Positions 53,208 to 62,417 are shown, counted from the first letter of the stretch. The stretch: 64,000 nt of DNA from Cyclobacteriaceae bacterium (GCA_027533395.1 JAPZUF010000012.1:62001-126000), one strand, 5' to 3'. Notes: generated by a model not told the origin, from the sequence alone. Translations and numbers: made by a program.

Positions 53208-54044
53208 TTACTGTAAATATGGGGTACATTCTCCTGTTGTACAGCTTTGTCTCCATCCACCGTCACATTGCATAGCATAATGACAATAATCATTTGCTGC
53301 TGCATCTGTTATTGCAACTGCGCCCATTACAATCCCACCCACAATTGCGCCTACTGCACCTGCTGAAGCACCAATTAAAACTCCAACACCTGCTGTAACG
53401 ACAACAGATCGAACTATTCTCCAAACCTTCTTGAACCAGCCTTTAGTTCTTACACCTTGTGAACCACCTTCTAGCGAATAAAGATTATCTAAAATTTCTT
53501 GAAAATTGTTAGCAAGCAATGTAGAAGTTAAAATTAGCCTTTCCTTTTCCTCAGCAGGAATCGTAAAATCATTTTCAATATTAATTTTTAAATTATTTAA
53601 ACTATTCTGAAGTTCTCCTTCTTCTATTTCATCATTTTCAAAAAGATTAGACAATTGGACTAGGTAGTTATATGAATAAGATTCTTTATAAATCCCAGCA
53701 TTTTCTAAAATTATACTTATATCATTTATATTTATTTCTTTAATCCTTACTTTTATGTCTTCAGAATTAGCTGAAAAGAAATATTGGGAAATCTTTTTAT
53801 ATTCTTCCTCTAAGTTTATATCATATTTTAACTTAATATAATAGCTGATTTCATCCATTGAGCCTGAACTGATATTAAACTTAGCAAGTGACTCACCTAA
53901 AATTTTTGATTGTAAGATTGAATTAGGATAATTATCTGTGTTTGACAATTGATCCTCATGACATGATAACAAAAGGAAAAAAGTGAAAAGTAGAAATTTT
54001 ATTCTAATTGCTTTTGGTAGAAGAAGATTTAAATAGAGTTTCAT
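53208..54044 (-). CDS. Hypothetical lipoprotein with glycine-zipper segment and Cys-rich tail
   Basis: A 278-residue protein. The signal ends in LLLSCHED (lipidation Cys about 27). The middle (about 30-195) is helical and acidic. Residues about 208-250 change abruptly: a basic KGWFKKVWRIVRS is followed by a glycine/alanine-rich hydrophobic run (GVGVLIGASAGAVG, AIVGGIVMGAVA). The final 30 residues carry four Cys (YCHYAMQC, SCTTGEC). That ending resembles glycine-zipper bacteriocin or pore segments, but no immunity, export or modification gene is adjacent. ATG 54044 is chosen for the signal peptide over 54191. Family not recognised. Confidence 0.65.
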   Translation of the reverse strand: MKLYLNLLLPKAIRIKFLLFTFFLLLSCHEDQLSNTDNYPNSILQSKILGESLAKFNISSGSMDEISYYIKLKYDINLEEEYKKISQYFFSANSEDIKVRIKEININDISIILENAGIYKESYSYNYLVQLSNLFENDEIEEGELQNSLNNLKINIENDFTIPAEEKERLILTSTLLANNFQEILDNLYSLEGGSQGVRTKGWFKKVWRIVRSVVVTAGVGVLIGASAGAVGAIVGGIVMGAVAITDAAANDYCHYAMQCDGGWRQSCTTGECTPYLQ

Positions 54045-54591
54045 ATCCTTAAAGTTTAAATTAATAACCAATGAAAGTTTGACAAGCAAAATAGAATTTA
54101 TAAAGGCGAAATTTCTAAATCTTTGGCGGGCTTTTATTATACAAATCCATATTACAAAGTTTATCTGATTTGAGAATTCAATCTGATTCAAGTTTTAATT
54201 AATATTAAAATGTATGTAGGATGCATAATAGATTGTATTCCAATTCTTTATAAGCTATTTATTGTATTAGCATATTAAACGAGAATATTTTTTTTACATC
54301 AATAAATTTAATTGAAATAGAAATGATTATGTATTTATTAAAATTCATTTTATATCTATTAAGTTTTTTTCTAGTTTTTAAGAAATTAAGAAACAAGGTG
54401 CAAGATTAGCAACAGAAATGTTCGTAGAGGCTTAATCACAATTCTAGTTGATGTCCAGCAGTAAAAACTAGTTTATCTATTAAAATTAAAGGATAAAACT
54501 TTTGGATTGTCTGTCATTATAACTACGAAAAATAGAAGTTCTAATCTGATATTATTGTACTAGAGAGTTTTGCAATTAAGTGAGCGCCTTT
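54045..54591. other. AT-rich intergenic region
   Basis: No long frame is seen. One 28-codon plus-strand frame at 54323-54409 encodes a hydrophobic helix with a basic tail and is treated under findings. No repeats or terminators are evident. Confidence 0.45.
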
Positions 54592-54923
54592 TTAAACCTG
54601 CAAAAACCGATTTTCTAATTTCACTTGAAAACTGAATTCGACTTTTACGCACCAAACACTTTAAGAATTTTATCAATCGTAGCACTGTTCGCACTACTTT
54701 CTAGTTTTGATATTTGCGCTTTTTGTACACCAATCAAATTACCTAATTCTTCTTGAGAAAGTTTTCGCTCTTTTCTCGCTGCCCGAATCATTTTACCGAG
54801 TATTTCCATGTGCAACGCGTATTCATATTGCTCTCTGTTTGCACTTCCTCTTTTTCCGATGTACTTATCTTTAATTTGAGAAAGCGTTTTGGTTTTCACT
54901 TTGTCAATTTTATTTGTATTCAT
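54592..54923 (-). pseudogene. XRE/HigA-type antitoxin, frameshifted near its C-terminus, no toxin partner
   Basis: The intact frame gives 92 residues: an N-terminal arm (YIGKRGSANREQYEY) and an HTH_3 domain (IRAARKERKLSQEELG, LIGVQKAQISKLESS, SATIDKILKVF). It stops at 54645. The continuation typical of this family is found in another frame on the same strand (KVEFSFQVKLENRF, ending at 54592), so two bases were gained or one lost near 54645-54648. Relatives are usually preceded by a RelE/ParE-type toxin gene; the 225 bases upstream hold no such frame. DNA binding may survive. Read as a decayed toxin-antitoxin locus. Confidence 0.7.
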
Positions 54924-55148
54924 AAAATATATTAAGGAGAATGAAGAATTACTTTTTCGAATTATTAATTCCTAAAATAAAATTTCAACACACACTCATC
55001 AAAATTCCGATAAGAGTGTTCTAAAGTGTTTTACTTTTATAGAATCATTATAATTTATACTGAATCCATACTACCAGATTTATTTAGCTGTAAGCCAAAT
55101 TGAAAACGAGTTAACTCGGATTTGAAATAAAAATTTTCTCCCAAATAC

Positions 55149-55177
55149 TTGTTTATTCTTAAAATCTCCTATATTTG
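55149..55177 (+). promoter_or_regulatory. Promoter of the zinc-type operon
   Basis: TTG (55149-55151), an 18-base spacer and TATATTTG (55170-55177) match the full Bacteroidota promoter TTG-N17-20-TAnnTTTG, the best match in the window. Transcription would start about 55182-55184, in the middle of the palindrome below. Confidence 0.75.
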
Positions 55178-55190
55178 CAACATTGTTGCA
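55176..55190. promoter_or_regulatory. 7-1-7 palindrome on the zinc-type operon promoter (Zur/Fur-like operator)
   Basis: TGCAACA-T-TGTTGCA is a perfect inverted repeat with a single central base, the geometry of Fur-family (Fur, Zur) boxes. It overlaps the last two bases of the -7 box and the expected transcription start, where a bound repressor would block initiation. The genes behind it look zinc-related, so Zur is the natural candidate; no regulator gene is present here. Confidence 0.6.
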
Positions 55191-55228
55191 TTTACAATAT
55201 AAAGGGACTGAGTCGAAAAAGTAATTTC

Positions 55229-55693
55229 ATGAGGTTTGGGAAAATTCATTTTTTACTTTCTGCGCATTTGATTGTGGCTCAGTTCCTTTTTTTTTCTGCT
55301 GTTGCTAATCCTCCCGTAAGTGGCTGGAATCTATTCTCCTCCGTAAAATTTGTTCCCAAGTTTGTAAAAGAATATAACGAGAATTTTCTTTTTCCTCAGT
55401 TCAACGTTGGTATAAAGGCTCAAGCTGGAAAAGAAATTACTTTACAAGGTCATTATCTGCCGGTGGAGTTAGAGGATAAAAACTCAATCATCTTATCGAA
55501 GTTTCCTTTTTCTGCCTGTTTTTTCTGCGGTCTTGCTGGACCTGAATCTGTGGCTGAAATAATTTTTGACGCTAAGGCACCGAAACTAAAATCTGATCAA
55601 GTTATCATCATCAAAGGAATTTTGGAATTGAACGACACCGATATCAATCACATGAACTTTATCATCAAGCATGCAACCATCATCCCTAAATAA
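55229..55693 (+). CDS. Exported protein with CFFCG motif, first gene of zinc-type operon
   Basis: A 154-residue protein with a signal peptide (about 1-26, ending SAVANPP). The mature part looks like an OB-fold (ITLQGHYLPVELEDKNSIIL, then QVIIIKGILELNDTD). Between these lies FSACFFCGLAGPESVAEIIF, whose Cys-X2-Cys pair could bind metal. I recall similar CFFCG proteins in Bacteroidota but no function. ATG 55229 is chosen because the signal peptide starts there; a TTG frame from 55175 would begin upstream of transcription. The His-rich lipoprotein gene follows after six bases. Confidence 0.75.
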   Translation: MRFGKIHFLLSAHLIVAQFLFFSAVANPPVSGWNLFSSVKFVPKFVKEYNENFLFPQFNVGIKAQAGKEITLQGHYLPVELEDKNSIILSKFPFSACFFCGLAGPESVAEIIFDAKAPKLKSDQVIIIKGILELNDTDINHMNFIIKHATIIPK

Positions 55694-55699
55694 TTCGTT

Positions 55700-56104
55700 A
55701 TGAAAAGATTTTTGCTGTTCTCTATTATCTCACTTTTTATCTTCAATTGCACCAATACCAAAGACAAAGAAACGCTTGCTAAAGCATCTGCCATTCACAA
55801 CGAAGCATTTGCCTTATTAGAAAAATTAGAAGATGATTTAAAAACATTAAAGGCAGACACTACTATTCATCAGGATTCTCTTGCTGCATTAACGCAAGCC
55901 TTAGCTACCTGGGAAGAAAATCTAGTAGAAGTACCCGGCAATGAACACGAACACCACCATCATGAAGGCGAAGAAGGACACAACCACGATCATAACCACG
56001 CAAAAGCACCCGATGTTACACCCAATGAAATGTTGGAGATCCAATCAACATTAAAAAAAGAGATCGATGCTATTGCTAAACGTTTTGAAGCCTTGAAAAA
56101 ATAA
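55700..56104 (+). CDS. His-rich lipoprotein, likely zinc-binding
   Basis: A 134-residue protein with lipoprotein signal (LFIFNC, lipidation Cys17). Two helical segments (about 25-75 and 108-134) flank a histidine/acidic cluster [18 protein letters not shown] at about 84-101. Such clusters bind zinc or nickel. It would face the periplasm and might collect or buffer zinc. It lies two bases before the COG0523 GTPase gene and six bases after the CFFCG gene, so the three are one transcript. The family is otherwise unrecognised. Confidence 0.8.
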   Translation: MKRFLLFSIISLFIFNCTNTKDKETLAKASAIHNEAFALLEKLEDDLKTLKADTTIHQDSLAALTQALATWEENLVEVPGNEHEHHHHEGEEGHNHDHNHAKAPDVTPNEMLEIQSTLKKEIDAIAKRFEALKK

Positions 56105-56106
56105 TC

Positions 56107-57324
56107 ATGTTTGACTTATCTACTTTCTCCAAGAAAAAGAAACTTCCTGTAACTGTTCTAAGTGGTTTCTTAGGTGCCGGAAAAACTACTTTACTCAATC
56201 ATCTACTCAACAACCGCGACGGTTTAAAAGTTGCTGTTATCGTGAACGACATGAGTGAAGTAAACATTGATGCACAATTAATTGAACATGGCGTAAAACT
56301 TTCGCGAACCGAAGAGAAATTAGTTGAACTTAGCAACGGTTGTATTTGCTGCACGTTGCGAGAAGATTTAATTGAAGAAGTTAAGAAACTGAGCAAACAA
56401 AAGAAGTTCGATTATTTGTTAATTGAAAGCACAGGAATTTCTGAACCCATTCCTGTTGCGCAAACTTTTACGTTTGATACAGGCGAAGCCTTACTTAACT
56501 TAAGCGATATCACACAGTTGGATACGATGGTAACAGTGGTTGATGCCTATAATTTTTTTAAAGACTTTGGTTCTGCTGATACCTTATTAAAAAGAAAATT
56601 AACCGATGATATCGAAGACCAACGCGCCATTGTGAATTTATTAACTGATCAAGTTGAATTTGCCAACGTAATCATCGTTAACAAAACTGATTTGGTGAAG
56701 GAAAATGATTTGCGTTTGCTATTGGGAACTTTGAAAAAATTAAATCCGGATGCAAAAATCATTGAAACTTCTCGCGGTAAAATAAAAGCAAAAGAAATTT
56801 TACATACGGGCTTATTCAATTATGAGAAAGCCTCGCAGTCTGCCGGTTGGATTAAAGAATTGAATAACATCCACACTCCGGAAACAGAAGAATATGGCAT
56901 CAGCAGTTTTGTGTTTAGAAGCCATGTGCCTTTTCATCCGGAACGCTTTTGGCATTTAATTCAAAATCATTGGCCTGAAAATGTAATCCGTAGCAAAGGT
57001 ATTTTTTGGATGGCCTCTCGCCCTGATTTTGCATTAATGTGGAGCCAGGCCGGTGGATCTTCACAGGCAGAAATATATGGTAAATGGTGGAGCAGCGTAG
57101 CAGAAAAGGATCGAATGAAAAATCCCGCTTATCTCCAAGACAAAAAACACATTGAGAAAAAATGGCATCCGCAATTTGGCGATAGATTAAACGAATTAGT
57201 TATCATCGGCACAAGTCTCGACAAAGAACTCATTACCAACAAATTAAAATCTTGTCAGCTTACAGAAGATGAATTAATCGTATTTCATAGCGGACAAGTG
57301 TTCAACGATCCCTGGCCGATATAA
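56107..57324 (+). CDS. COG0523-family GTPase (CobW/ZNG1-type metallochaperone)
   Basis: A 405-residue cytosolic GTPase of the G3E class that delivers metal, usually zinc, to client enzymes under scarcity. Walker A is GFLGAGKTT (about 20-28). The metal motif is CICC (79-82). Walker B/switch residues lie in [11 protein letters not shown], and the guanine-specificity motif is NKTD. The C-terminal CobW_C domain ends [13 protein letters not shown]. There is no His-rich loop in the protein itself; the preceding lipoprotein has one. Position behind a Zur-like operator supports zinc, but cobalt or nickel cannot be excluded from sequence alone. Confidence 0.92.
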   Translation: MFDLSTFSKKKKLPVTVLSGFLGAGKTTLLNHLLNNRDGLKVAVIVNDMSEVNIDAQLIEHGVKLSRTEEKLVELSNGCICCTLREDLIEEVKKLSKQKKFDYLLIESTGISEPIPVAQTFTFDTGEALLNLSDITQLDTMVTVVDAYNFFKDFGSADTLLKRKLTDDIEDQRAIVNLLTDQVEFANVIIVNKTDLVKENDLRLLLGTLKKLNPDAKIIETSRGKIKAKEILHTGLFNYEKASQSAGWIKELNNIHTPETEEYGISSFVFRSHVPFHPERFWHLIQNHWPENVIRSKGIFWMASRPDFALMWSQAGGSSQAEIYGKWWSSVAEKDRMKNPAYLQDKKHIEKKWHPQFGDRLNELVIIGTSLDKELITNKLKSCQLTEDELIVFHSGQVFNDPWPI

Positions 57325-57367
57325 ATCCATCTTTCGGAAATTTCGATTTTAATGCTTACCTTAAGGA

Positions 57368-57913
57368 ATGCTTCGAACAACATCATTCCATACAATATCT
57401 TTTTCTTTTTTATTGCTCTTCCTTTTTTGCTTCTCATTCTCTACCATTCAAGCACAATTTATTGCAGAGTTAACGGAGAAACCCATTAACATTACCAACT
57501 ATTTGGTGAATATTGATAATAGCAATATCAGCAGTAAAAAAGAAACGTATTCTATCACCATAACCGTTACTAACATTCGCAGCAGAAAGGGTTCGATTCG
57601 TTTTAAATTTTATGATGATGCTACCCCTTTCCCTCACGACACCGGCATTTTGCGCATGGTTGTTCCGAAAACAGAATTTGAAGGCAATACATTTACTGTA
57701 ACTGTTGAAGGATTACCCTCTCGTAATATGGGTATCGCTTTATTAGATGACGAAAACGATGATAATGAATTAGATATGGGATGGTTCTTTCCTAAAGAAG
57801 GTCATGCTTTCAGCGATTATTTTCACACTGCATTTCGCAAACCAACCTACGATGATTTCGATTTTGTTTTAAATGCAGACAGAAAAGTAGTAATGAAAGT
57901 GCGCTACTACTGA
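57368..57913 (+). CDS. DUF2141 exported protein
   Basis: A 181-residue protein with signal peptide (about 1-29). The DUF2141 beta-sandwich runs from about 45 to 181, with the signatures VTNIRSRKGSIRFKFYDD, VTVEGLPSRNMGIALLDDEN and DNELDMGWFFPKEGHAFSD. The acidic DDENDDNELD loop could bind calcium. The gap to the GTPase gene is 43 bases with no terminator, so it may be the fourth gene of the zinc operon or have its own weak promoter. Function unknown. Confidence 0.82.
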   Translation: MLRTTSFHTISFSFLLLFLFCFSFSTIQAQFIAELTEKPINITNYLVNIDNSNISSKKETYSITITVTNIRSRKGSIRFKFYDDATPFPHDTGILRMVVPKTEFEGNTFTVTVEGLPSRNMGIALLDDENDDNELDMGWFFPKEGHAFSDYFHTAFRKPTYDDFDFVLNADRKVVMKVRYY

Positions 57914-57916
57914 TTC

Positions 57917-59818
57917 CTAATTTCCATATTTCTTCCACCAATACTGAAAAACCAATAAACCCCAAATGCGCGCGTGCGCATCGGCAGGGTTATTCGAGTA
58001 AAGTTGTTTTTTTAATTGCTCTATAGCCTCAACATTAAATATTCCTTGCTTTTCTATTGTGGCTTTGCTGAGTAAATCGTTATCTATTATATGTTTTAAA
58101 TCTTTTCTTAACCATTTTAGTAAGGGAACTTCAAATCCTTTTTTGGGTCTGTTGTATAATGTATCTGGTAATAATTCTCGAAAGGCATCTTGCAATACTC
58201 GCTTGCGTAGGTTTTTAGTTATCTTAAAAGACGAAGGGAGAGAAAAAACATAATCAACAAAACGATAATCCAAAAAGGGGACACGCACTTCAAGCGCGTT
58301 AGCCATACTCATGAAATCAACTTTCGTGAGCATATCGTTGGGCAAAACAAATTTTGTGTCGGTTAACAAAACTTCGTTGATACTGTCTTTTCCTTGCAAA
58401 GCATTCGTCCATTGTGAAATAGATTGTTCCATACTTGCCCTATTGATTTTTTCTTTTGATGGACTACTTAGCAAAGCATCAATCTCATTTGCTTTTGTAA
58501 AACCGGCAAAACGCCAATAACGCTCAGGTAAAGGAAGCTTTTTACCTTCGGCAAATTTTTCGAGTTGACGAATGATGTTGCTTATTTTTCCATTTCTGGA
58601 TTTAGGCAAGGCTTTCCAAATTGGATGTAAAGAACTGATGATGGATGGAAGCATGCCTCCTTTTTCCATAGCCAGAAAAGCTGCATGCTTATTATATCCT
58701 CCCAGTAGTTCATCGGCACCATCGCCACTCAAAGCCACAGTGGCATGCTTTCTGGTTTCTTTGCTGAGAATAAACACATTCAAGGCTGAGCTATCTGCAA
58801 ATGGTTCATCCAAATAATCTAACGCATCGAATATATGTTCAAACAGATCTTGGTTGGTTAAAGAAAAGACTGTGTGTTCCGTACCAAAATGTTTGGCAAC
58901 TAATTTGGCGTAATGCGTTTCATCAAAAAATGATTCATCTGCAAAGCCAATCGAAAAAGTGTGAAGATTACTTTTATGTCTTGCTGCTAAACCTGTGATG
59001 ATAGATGAATCAATCCCTCCACTTAAAAAACAACCGATTGGCACATCGGCAATTAATCTTTTTTGAACAGAGTCTTCTAATAATTCTTTAATTTTTTCCT
59101 TAGCGGCCTCATAAGAAAAAATATATTTTTCATCTCTGCGTGTGTACGGGATGTCGTAATATTTTTCCGTTCGTATTTTTCCAGCCTTTATTTCTATATA
59201 ATGACCGGGCAATAATTTTTTGACTGATTTAAAAATGCTCAGCGGAGCAGGAATGTAATTAAGATGTAGATAATAATATAAGGCTTCGTAATCTAAAGAC
59301 TTGTCGATGCCATAAGCCAATATAGACTTCATTTCCGAAGCGAAAATAAATTTATCGTCATCGAAAACATACAATAAAGGTTTGATACCAAAACGATCTC
59401 TGGCTACTAAAAACTTTTGTTCAACCTTGTCATAGAAACAAAAAGCAAAAAAACCATTGAGTTTATTTAAAGCGGCTCTGCCTTCAGTAATTAACAATTG
59501 CAATAAAACTTCTGTATCAGAATGAGTTGAGAATGAAATTCCTTTTTTCTCTAAATCTTGTTTTAATTCTAAGAAGTTAAAAATTTCACCATTGAAAATA
59601 ATAGCAAAGCGACCGCTAGCATCCCACATGGGTTGGTTAGCTGCTTCAGAAGTATCGATGATGGATAATCTTCTATGACCTAATCCCACCCAATCATCTG
59701 TGTAAATACCCTGGTGGTCGGGGCCCCGTTTTGCCAATTGCATGGTAGCCTGCGTAACATGAATGCGGTGAATTTTACCAATTAAATTAAAAGCAAAAAT
59801 ACCGGTGATACCACACAT
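57917..59818 (-). CDS. asnB: Asparagine synthase, glutamine-hydrolysing
   Basis: A 633-residue two-domain amidotransferase. The glutaminase domain starts with the catalytic Cys2 in MCGITGIFAF, followed by RRLSIIDTS and FNGEIFNF. The synthase domain has the ATP pyrophosphatase loop FLSGGIDSS (about 263-271) and GDGADELLGGY. The length matches the AsnB/WbpS-like group used both for asparagine and in envelope polysaccharide clusters. Because the downstream and upstream genes are not polysaccharide genes, asparagine synthesis is the simpler reading. It follows a membrane-protein gene by five bases. Confidence 0.9.
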   Translation of the reverse strand: MCGITGIFAFNLIGKIHRIHVTQATMQLAKRGPDHQGIYTDDWVGLGHRRLSIIDTSEAANQPMWDASGRFAIIFNGEIFNFLELKQDLEKKGISFSTHSDTEVLLQLLITEGRAALNKLNGFFAFCFYDKVEQKFLVARDRFGIKPLLYVFDDDKFIFASEMKSILAYGIDKSLDYEALYYYLHLNYIPAPLSIFKSVKKLLPGHYIEIKAGKIRTEKYYDIPYTRRDEKYIFSYEAAKEKIKELLEDSVQKRLIADVPIGCFLSGGIDSSIITGLAARHKSNLHTFSIGFADESFFDETHYAKLVAKHFGTEHTVFSLTNQDLFEHIFDALDYLDEPFADSSALNVFILSKETRKHATVALSGDGADELLGGYNKHAAFLAMEKGGMLPSIISSLHPIWKALPKSRNGKISNIIRQLEKFAEGKKLPLPERYWRFAGFTKANEIDALLSSPSKEKINRASMEQSISQWTNALQGKDSINEVLLTDTKFVLPNDMLTKVDFMSMANALEVRVPFLDYRFVDYVFSLPSSFKITKNLRKRVLQDAFRELLPDTLYNRPKKGFEVPLLKWLRKDLKHIIDNDLLSKATIEKQGIFNVEAIEQLKKQLYSNNPADAHARIWGLLVFQYWWKKYGN

Positions 59819-59823
59819 ACAAT

Positions 59824-60405
59824 TTACGATTGAGTTGAAAATGGTTTACTGAAATAGGTTGTTACTTTCATACCTAAGATCATGCAAACCCATGATAATA
59901 AAATTACGAATTCTTGATAACTACCGCCAACCTTAGGCAATTTACCTTGCACACGCGGTAAGTAAGTCATGAAAAAGATGAACCACACATAGTAGAGAAA
60001 AATGTTTTTAAAGATAGTGAAAGTCTTTTCTTTAATCTTTCCACGATGATAAGCTGTATAAAGAAAGGGAAGAATAAAAATGATGACGTAAGCCATAAAG
60101 CCACCTAAAGCTCTGATTGGGACAAAACCTTTTCCGAACGTATATTGATACGTTAGTAGTTCAATTAAATGAATACCATGCACCAATGCGAAACCTGCGA
60201 AAGGATTAGGAGAAAGAACGGCTTGTAACCAATTGCTTTTTAAGGAAAGCAGAAAAAGCAAACTGAAATATAGAAGGGATAATCTTCCTGAAAAACGAAC
60301 AGTTGCTTGAAAAGCTTCTTTCTCAAAACCATAAAAGTAAAGTGCTAAAAAAAGGCAAGCCAATTCTGCAGCTAGAATACCGATAAAGGCTTTGAAGCGA
60401 TTCAT
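59824..60405 (-). CDS. Six-helix membrane protein
   Basis: A 193-residue integral membrane protein with about six helices (roughly 5-27, 38-55, 70-90, 100-120, 132-150 and 163-182). Histidines in GFALVHGIHLIELL and YTAYHRGK are placed as in haem-b membrane proteins such as ferric-reductase-like or MsrQ-type domains, but I cannot confirm the family. It shares one base with the preceding GlcD-like oxidase gene (TAATG) and precedes asnB by five bases, so all three are likely one transcript. Confidence 0.65.
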   Translation of the reverse strand: MNRFKAFIGILAAELACLFLALYFYGFEKEAFQATVRFSGRLSLLYFSLLFLLSLKSNWLQAVLSPNPFAGFALVHGIHLIELLTYQYTFGKGFVPIRALGGFMAYVIIFILPFLYTAYHRGKIKEKTFTIFKNIFLYYVWFIFFMTYLPRVQGKLPKVGGSYQEFVILLSWVCMILGMKVTTYFSKPFSTQS

Positions 60406-61820
60406 TAAAATATTTTACCCGGATTTAAAATGCCGTTAGGATCGAAAGCTTTCTTAATGCCACGCATCACATGCAAATTAGCTTCTCGCATGGCAATTGG
60501 CATGAAAGGTTTTTTAGCTATACCGATACCATGTTCTCCGGAAAGTGTTCCGCCTAAATCCACTGTTAATTGAAAAATTGCTGCAATGCCTTTGGGTACT
60601 TCAGTATGCCAGTGTTCATCAACTATATTTTCTTTCATGATGTTCACGTGCAAGTTACCATCTCCTAGGTGGCCGTAACAAACAGAATTAAAACCAAAAG
60701 ATTTTCCTATCTCTTTTATACCTGTAATCAATTTTGGTAAGTTAGCTCTCGGCACGACTACGTCTTCCGATTTACAGAGTGAATAAGCATTTACAGCCGG
60801 TGAAATATTTTTTCTGATTTTCCACAACTCTTCTTTCTGTGCAGCCGTTTCGGCAAATAAAATTTCTCCACATTGAAATTGCTCTACAACTTGCATCACG
60901 CGTTCTGCATCGCGCATCAATACTTCTTCATCGTTACCATCGAGTTCACAAAGTAAGTAAGCATCCATGTTTTCAGGAAAAGGTGTGGTTACACGCGCAG
61001 CATAAATCTTTTCACAATAATCAATTGTTTTCATAGCAGCTTCGCGCTCAAAAAATTCCATACCGGAAGGTGTAATGCCTGCACGGAAAATTTCTGCAAT
61101 CGCTTTGCACGCTTCTTCGTTCGTAACGAAAGGCATCAATAACAAAACTGATTTCTGCGGAAAGCCACGAAGTTTAAAAACGATTTTGGTGATGATGCCC
61201 AACGTTCCTTCGCTGCCACACATCAATTGAGTTAAATTATATCCGGTCGAGTTTTTCAATACGTTGGCACCCGTCCAAATAATTTCTCCGGTTGGCAGCA
61301 CAACTTCCATGTTCAGCACATAGTCACGCGTTACTCCATATTTTACTGCTTTCGGACCTCCGCTGTTTTCTGCAATGTTTCCTCCAATAAAACAACTACC
61401 TCTGCTTGCTGGGTCAGGTGGATAAAACAAACCTTTCTCTTTTACAGCGTTTTGAAAAACTTCTGTGATAACGCCAGGCTCAACGGTGGCTTGTAAATTC
61501 AATTCATCAATCTGAATAATTTTATTGAATCGCTCCATCGAAAGCACCACACCTTTATGAATTGGCAAAGCGCCACCACTTAAACCTGTGCCACCACCGC
61601 GTGGCGTAACAGGAATAAGATGTTGATTACAAATTTTTAAAATGGCGCTGATTTGCTCAGGCGTTTCCGGTTTCAGCACAACATCCGGAAGAAAAGAATA
61701 GTCTTCTGTTTCATCGTGCGAGTAAACATAGCGTTGGGATTCATCCATCAGCATATTGGTTGCTCCAACAATTTTTTCAAACTGCGCTAATACATCGGGA
61801 ATCACTTCTGCAAATGCCAT
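60405..61820 (-). CDS. FAD-linked oxidase, GlcD / D-lactate dehydrogenase type
   Basis: A 471-residue flavoprotein. The FAD-binding PCMH domain (about 40-220) has the box VTPRGGGTGLSGGALP and later DPASRGSCFIGGNIAENSGG. The FAD-oxidase C domain (about 225-470) carries SVCYGHLGDGNLHVNI and GGTLSGEHGIGIAKK. Substrates in this family are D-lactate, glycolate or other D-2-hydroxyacids. No glcE/glcF partners are present. It is the first gene of the run with a membrane protein (1-base overlap) and asnB. Confidence 0.9.
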   Translation of the reverse strand: MAFAEVIPDVLAQFEKIVGATNMLMDESQRYVYSHDETEDYSFLPDVVLKPETPEQISAILKICNQHLIPVTPRGGGTGLSGGALPIHKGVVLSMERFNKIIQIDELNLQATVEPGVITEVFQNAVKEKGLFYPPDPASRGSCFIGGNIAENSGGPKAVKYGVTRDYVLNMEVVLPTGEIIWTGANVLKNSTGYNLTQLMCGSEGTLGIITKIVFKLRGFPQKSVLLLMPFVTNEEACKAIAEIFRAGITPSGMEFFEREAAMKTIDYCEKIYAARVTTPFPENMDAYLLCELDGNDEEVLMRDAERVMQVVEQFQCGEILFAETAAQKEELWKIRKNISPAVNAYSLCKSEDVVVPRANLPKLITGIKEIGKSFGFNSVCYGHLGDGNLHVNIMKENIVDEHWHTEVPKGIAAIFQLTVDLGGTLSGEHGIGIAKKPFMPIAMREANLHVMRGIKKAFDPNGILNPGKIF

Positions 61821-61855
61821 AGAAATAATATCTTTACTTAAACTTTAAACCGAAT

Positions 61856-62362
61856 ATGTCGGTATTTTTTAAACTCAAAAGTAGTCAAAACAGCTTGCTT
61901 CCACTTCTATGTTTGGCTATGATTTTTCTGGCATCGTGTGCATCGCATAGAAAAGCCAAAGTGCAGGAAGCAAAGATTGATAAGGTTATTGCAACGGCCC
62001 GCAGTTATACAGGTACGCCTTATAAGTATGGTGGAACAACAAGGGCAGGCATGGATTGTTCCGGCTTGTTGTTAAATGCCTTTCGCTCCATCGATTTTAC
62101 TTTGCCCCGAACCAGTGAGGCGCAGAGTAAATTAGGTAAAGAAGTAAAACTGCAAGAAGTAAAACCAGGAGATTTGGTTTTTTTTGCTACCGGTAAAAAG
62201 AAAAGAAAGATTACCCACGTTGGATTGGTAACGGAGAAAAAAGCCAAAGACAACATTAAGTTCATCCATGCTTCATCCAGTTTAGGCGTTATTGAAGCCA
62301 ATTTGTTGGCAGATTATTATAAAAAATCCTTCCGTCAGGCCAGAAGAATTATTGAGCCATAG
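61856..62362 (+). CDS. NlpC/P60 cell-wall hydrolase lipoprotein
   Basis: A 168-residue outer-membrane or periplasmic lipoprotein (lipobox FLASC, Cys28). It carries a C40 peptidase domain that cleaves peptidoglycan stem peptides. Catalytic Cys68 lies in GMDCSGLLLNAF and the catalytic His in KITHVGLVTE. The third polar residue is probably in IKFIHASSS. PGDLVFFATG is the usual family motif. The short length and lipidation resemble Spr/MepS-type endopeptidases. It precedes the tRNA locus and is not co-directional with glcD. Confidence 0.92.
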   Translation: MSVFFKLKSSQNSLLPLLCLAMIFLASCASHRKAKVQEAKIDKVIATARSYTGTPYKYGGTTRAGMDCSGLLLNAFRSIDFTLPRTSEAQSKLGKEVKLQEVKPGDLVFFATGKKKRKITHVGLVTEKKAKDNIKFIHASSSLGVIEANLLADYYKKSFRQARRIIEP

Positions 62363-62386
62363 TTATCAATTTCCAAAAGACATTCT

Positions 62387-62417
62387 TTGGGTATTCCGTG
62401 TAAGCTTTGTATACTTG
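62387..62417 (+). promoter_or_regulatory. Probable promoter of the tRNA-Ala/tRNA-Pro transcript
   Basis: TTG (62387-62389), 20 bases, then TATACTTG (one mismatch to TAnnTTTG) ending at 62417. The tRNA-Ala begins 39 bases beyond. Confidence 0.45.
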
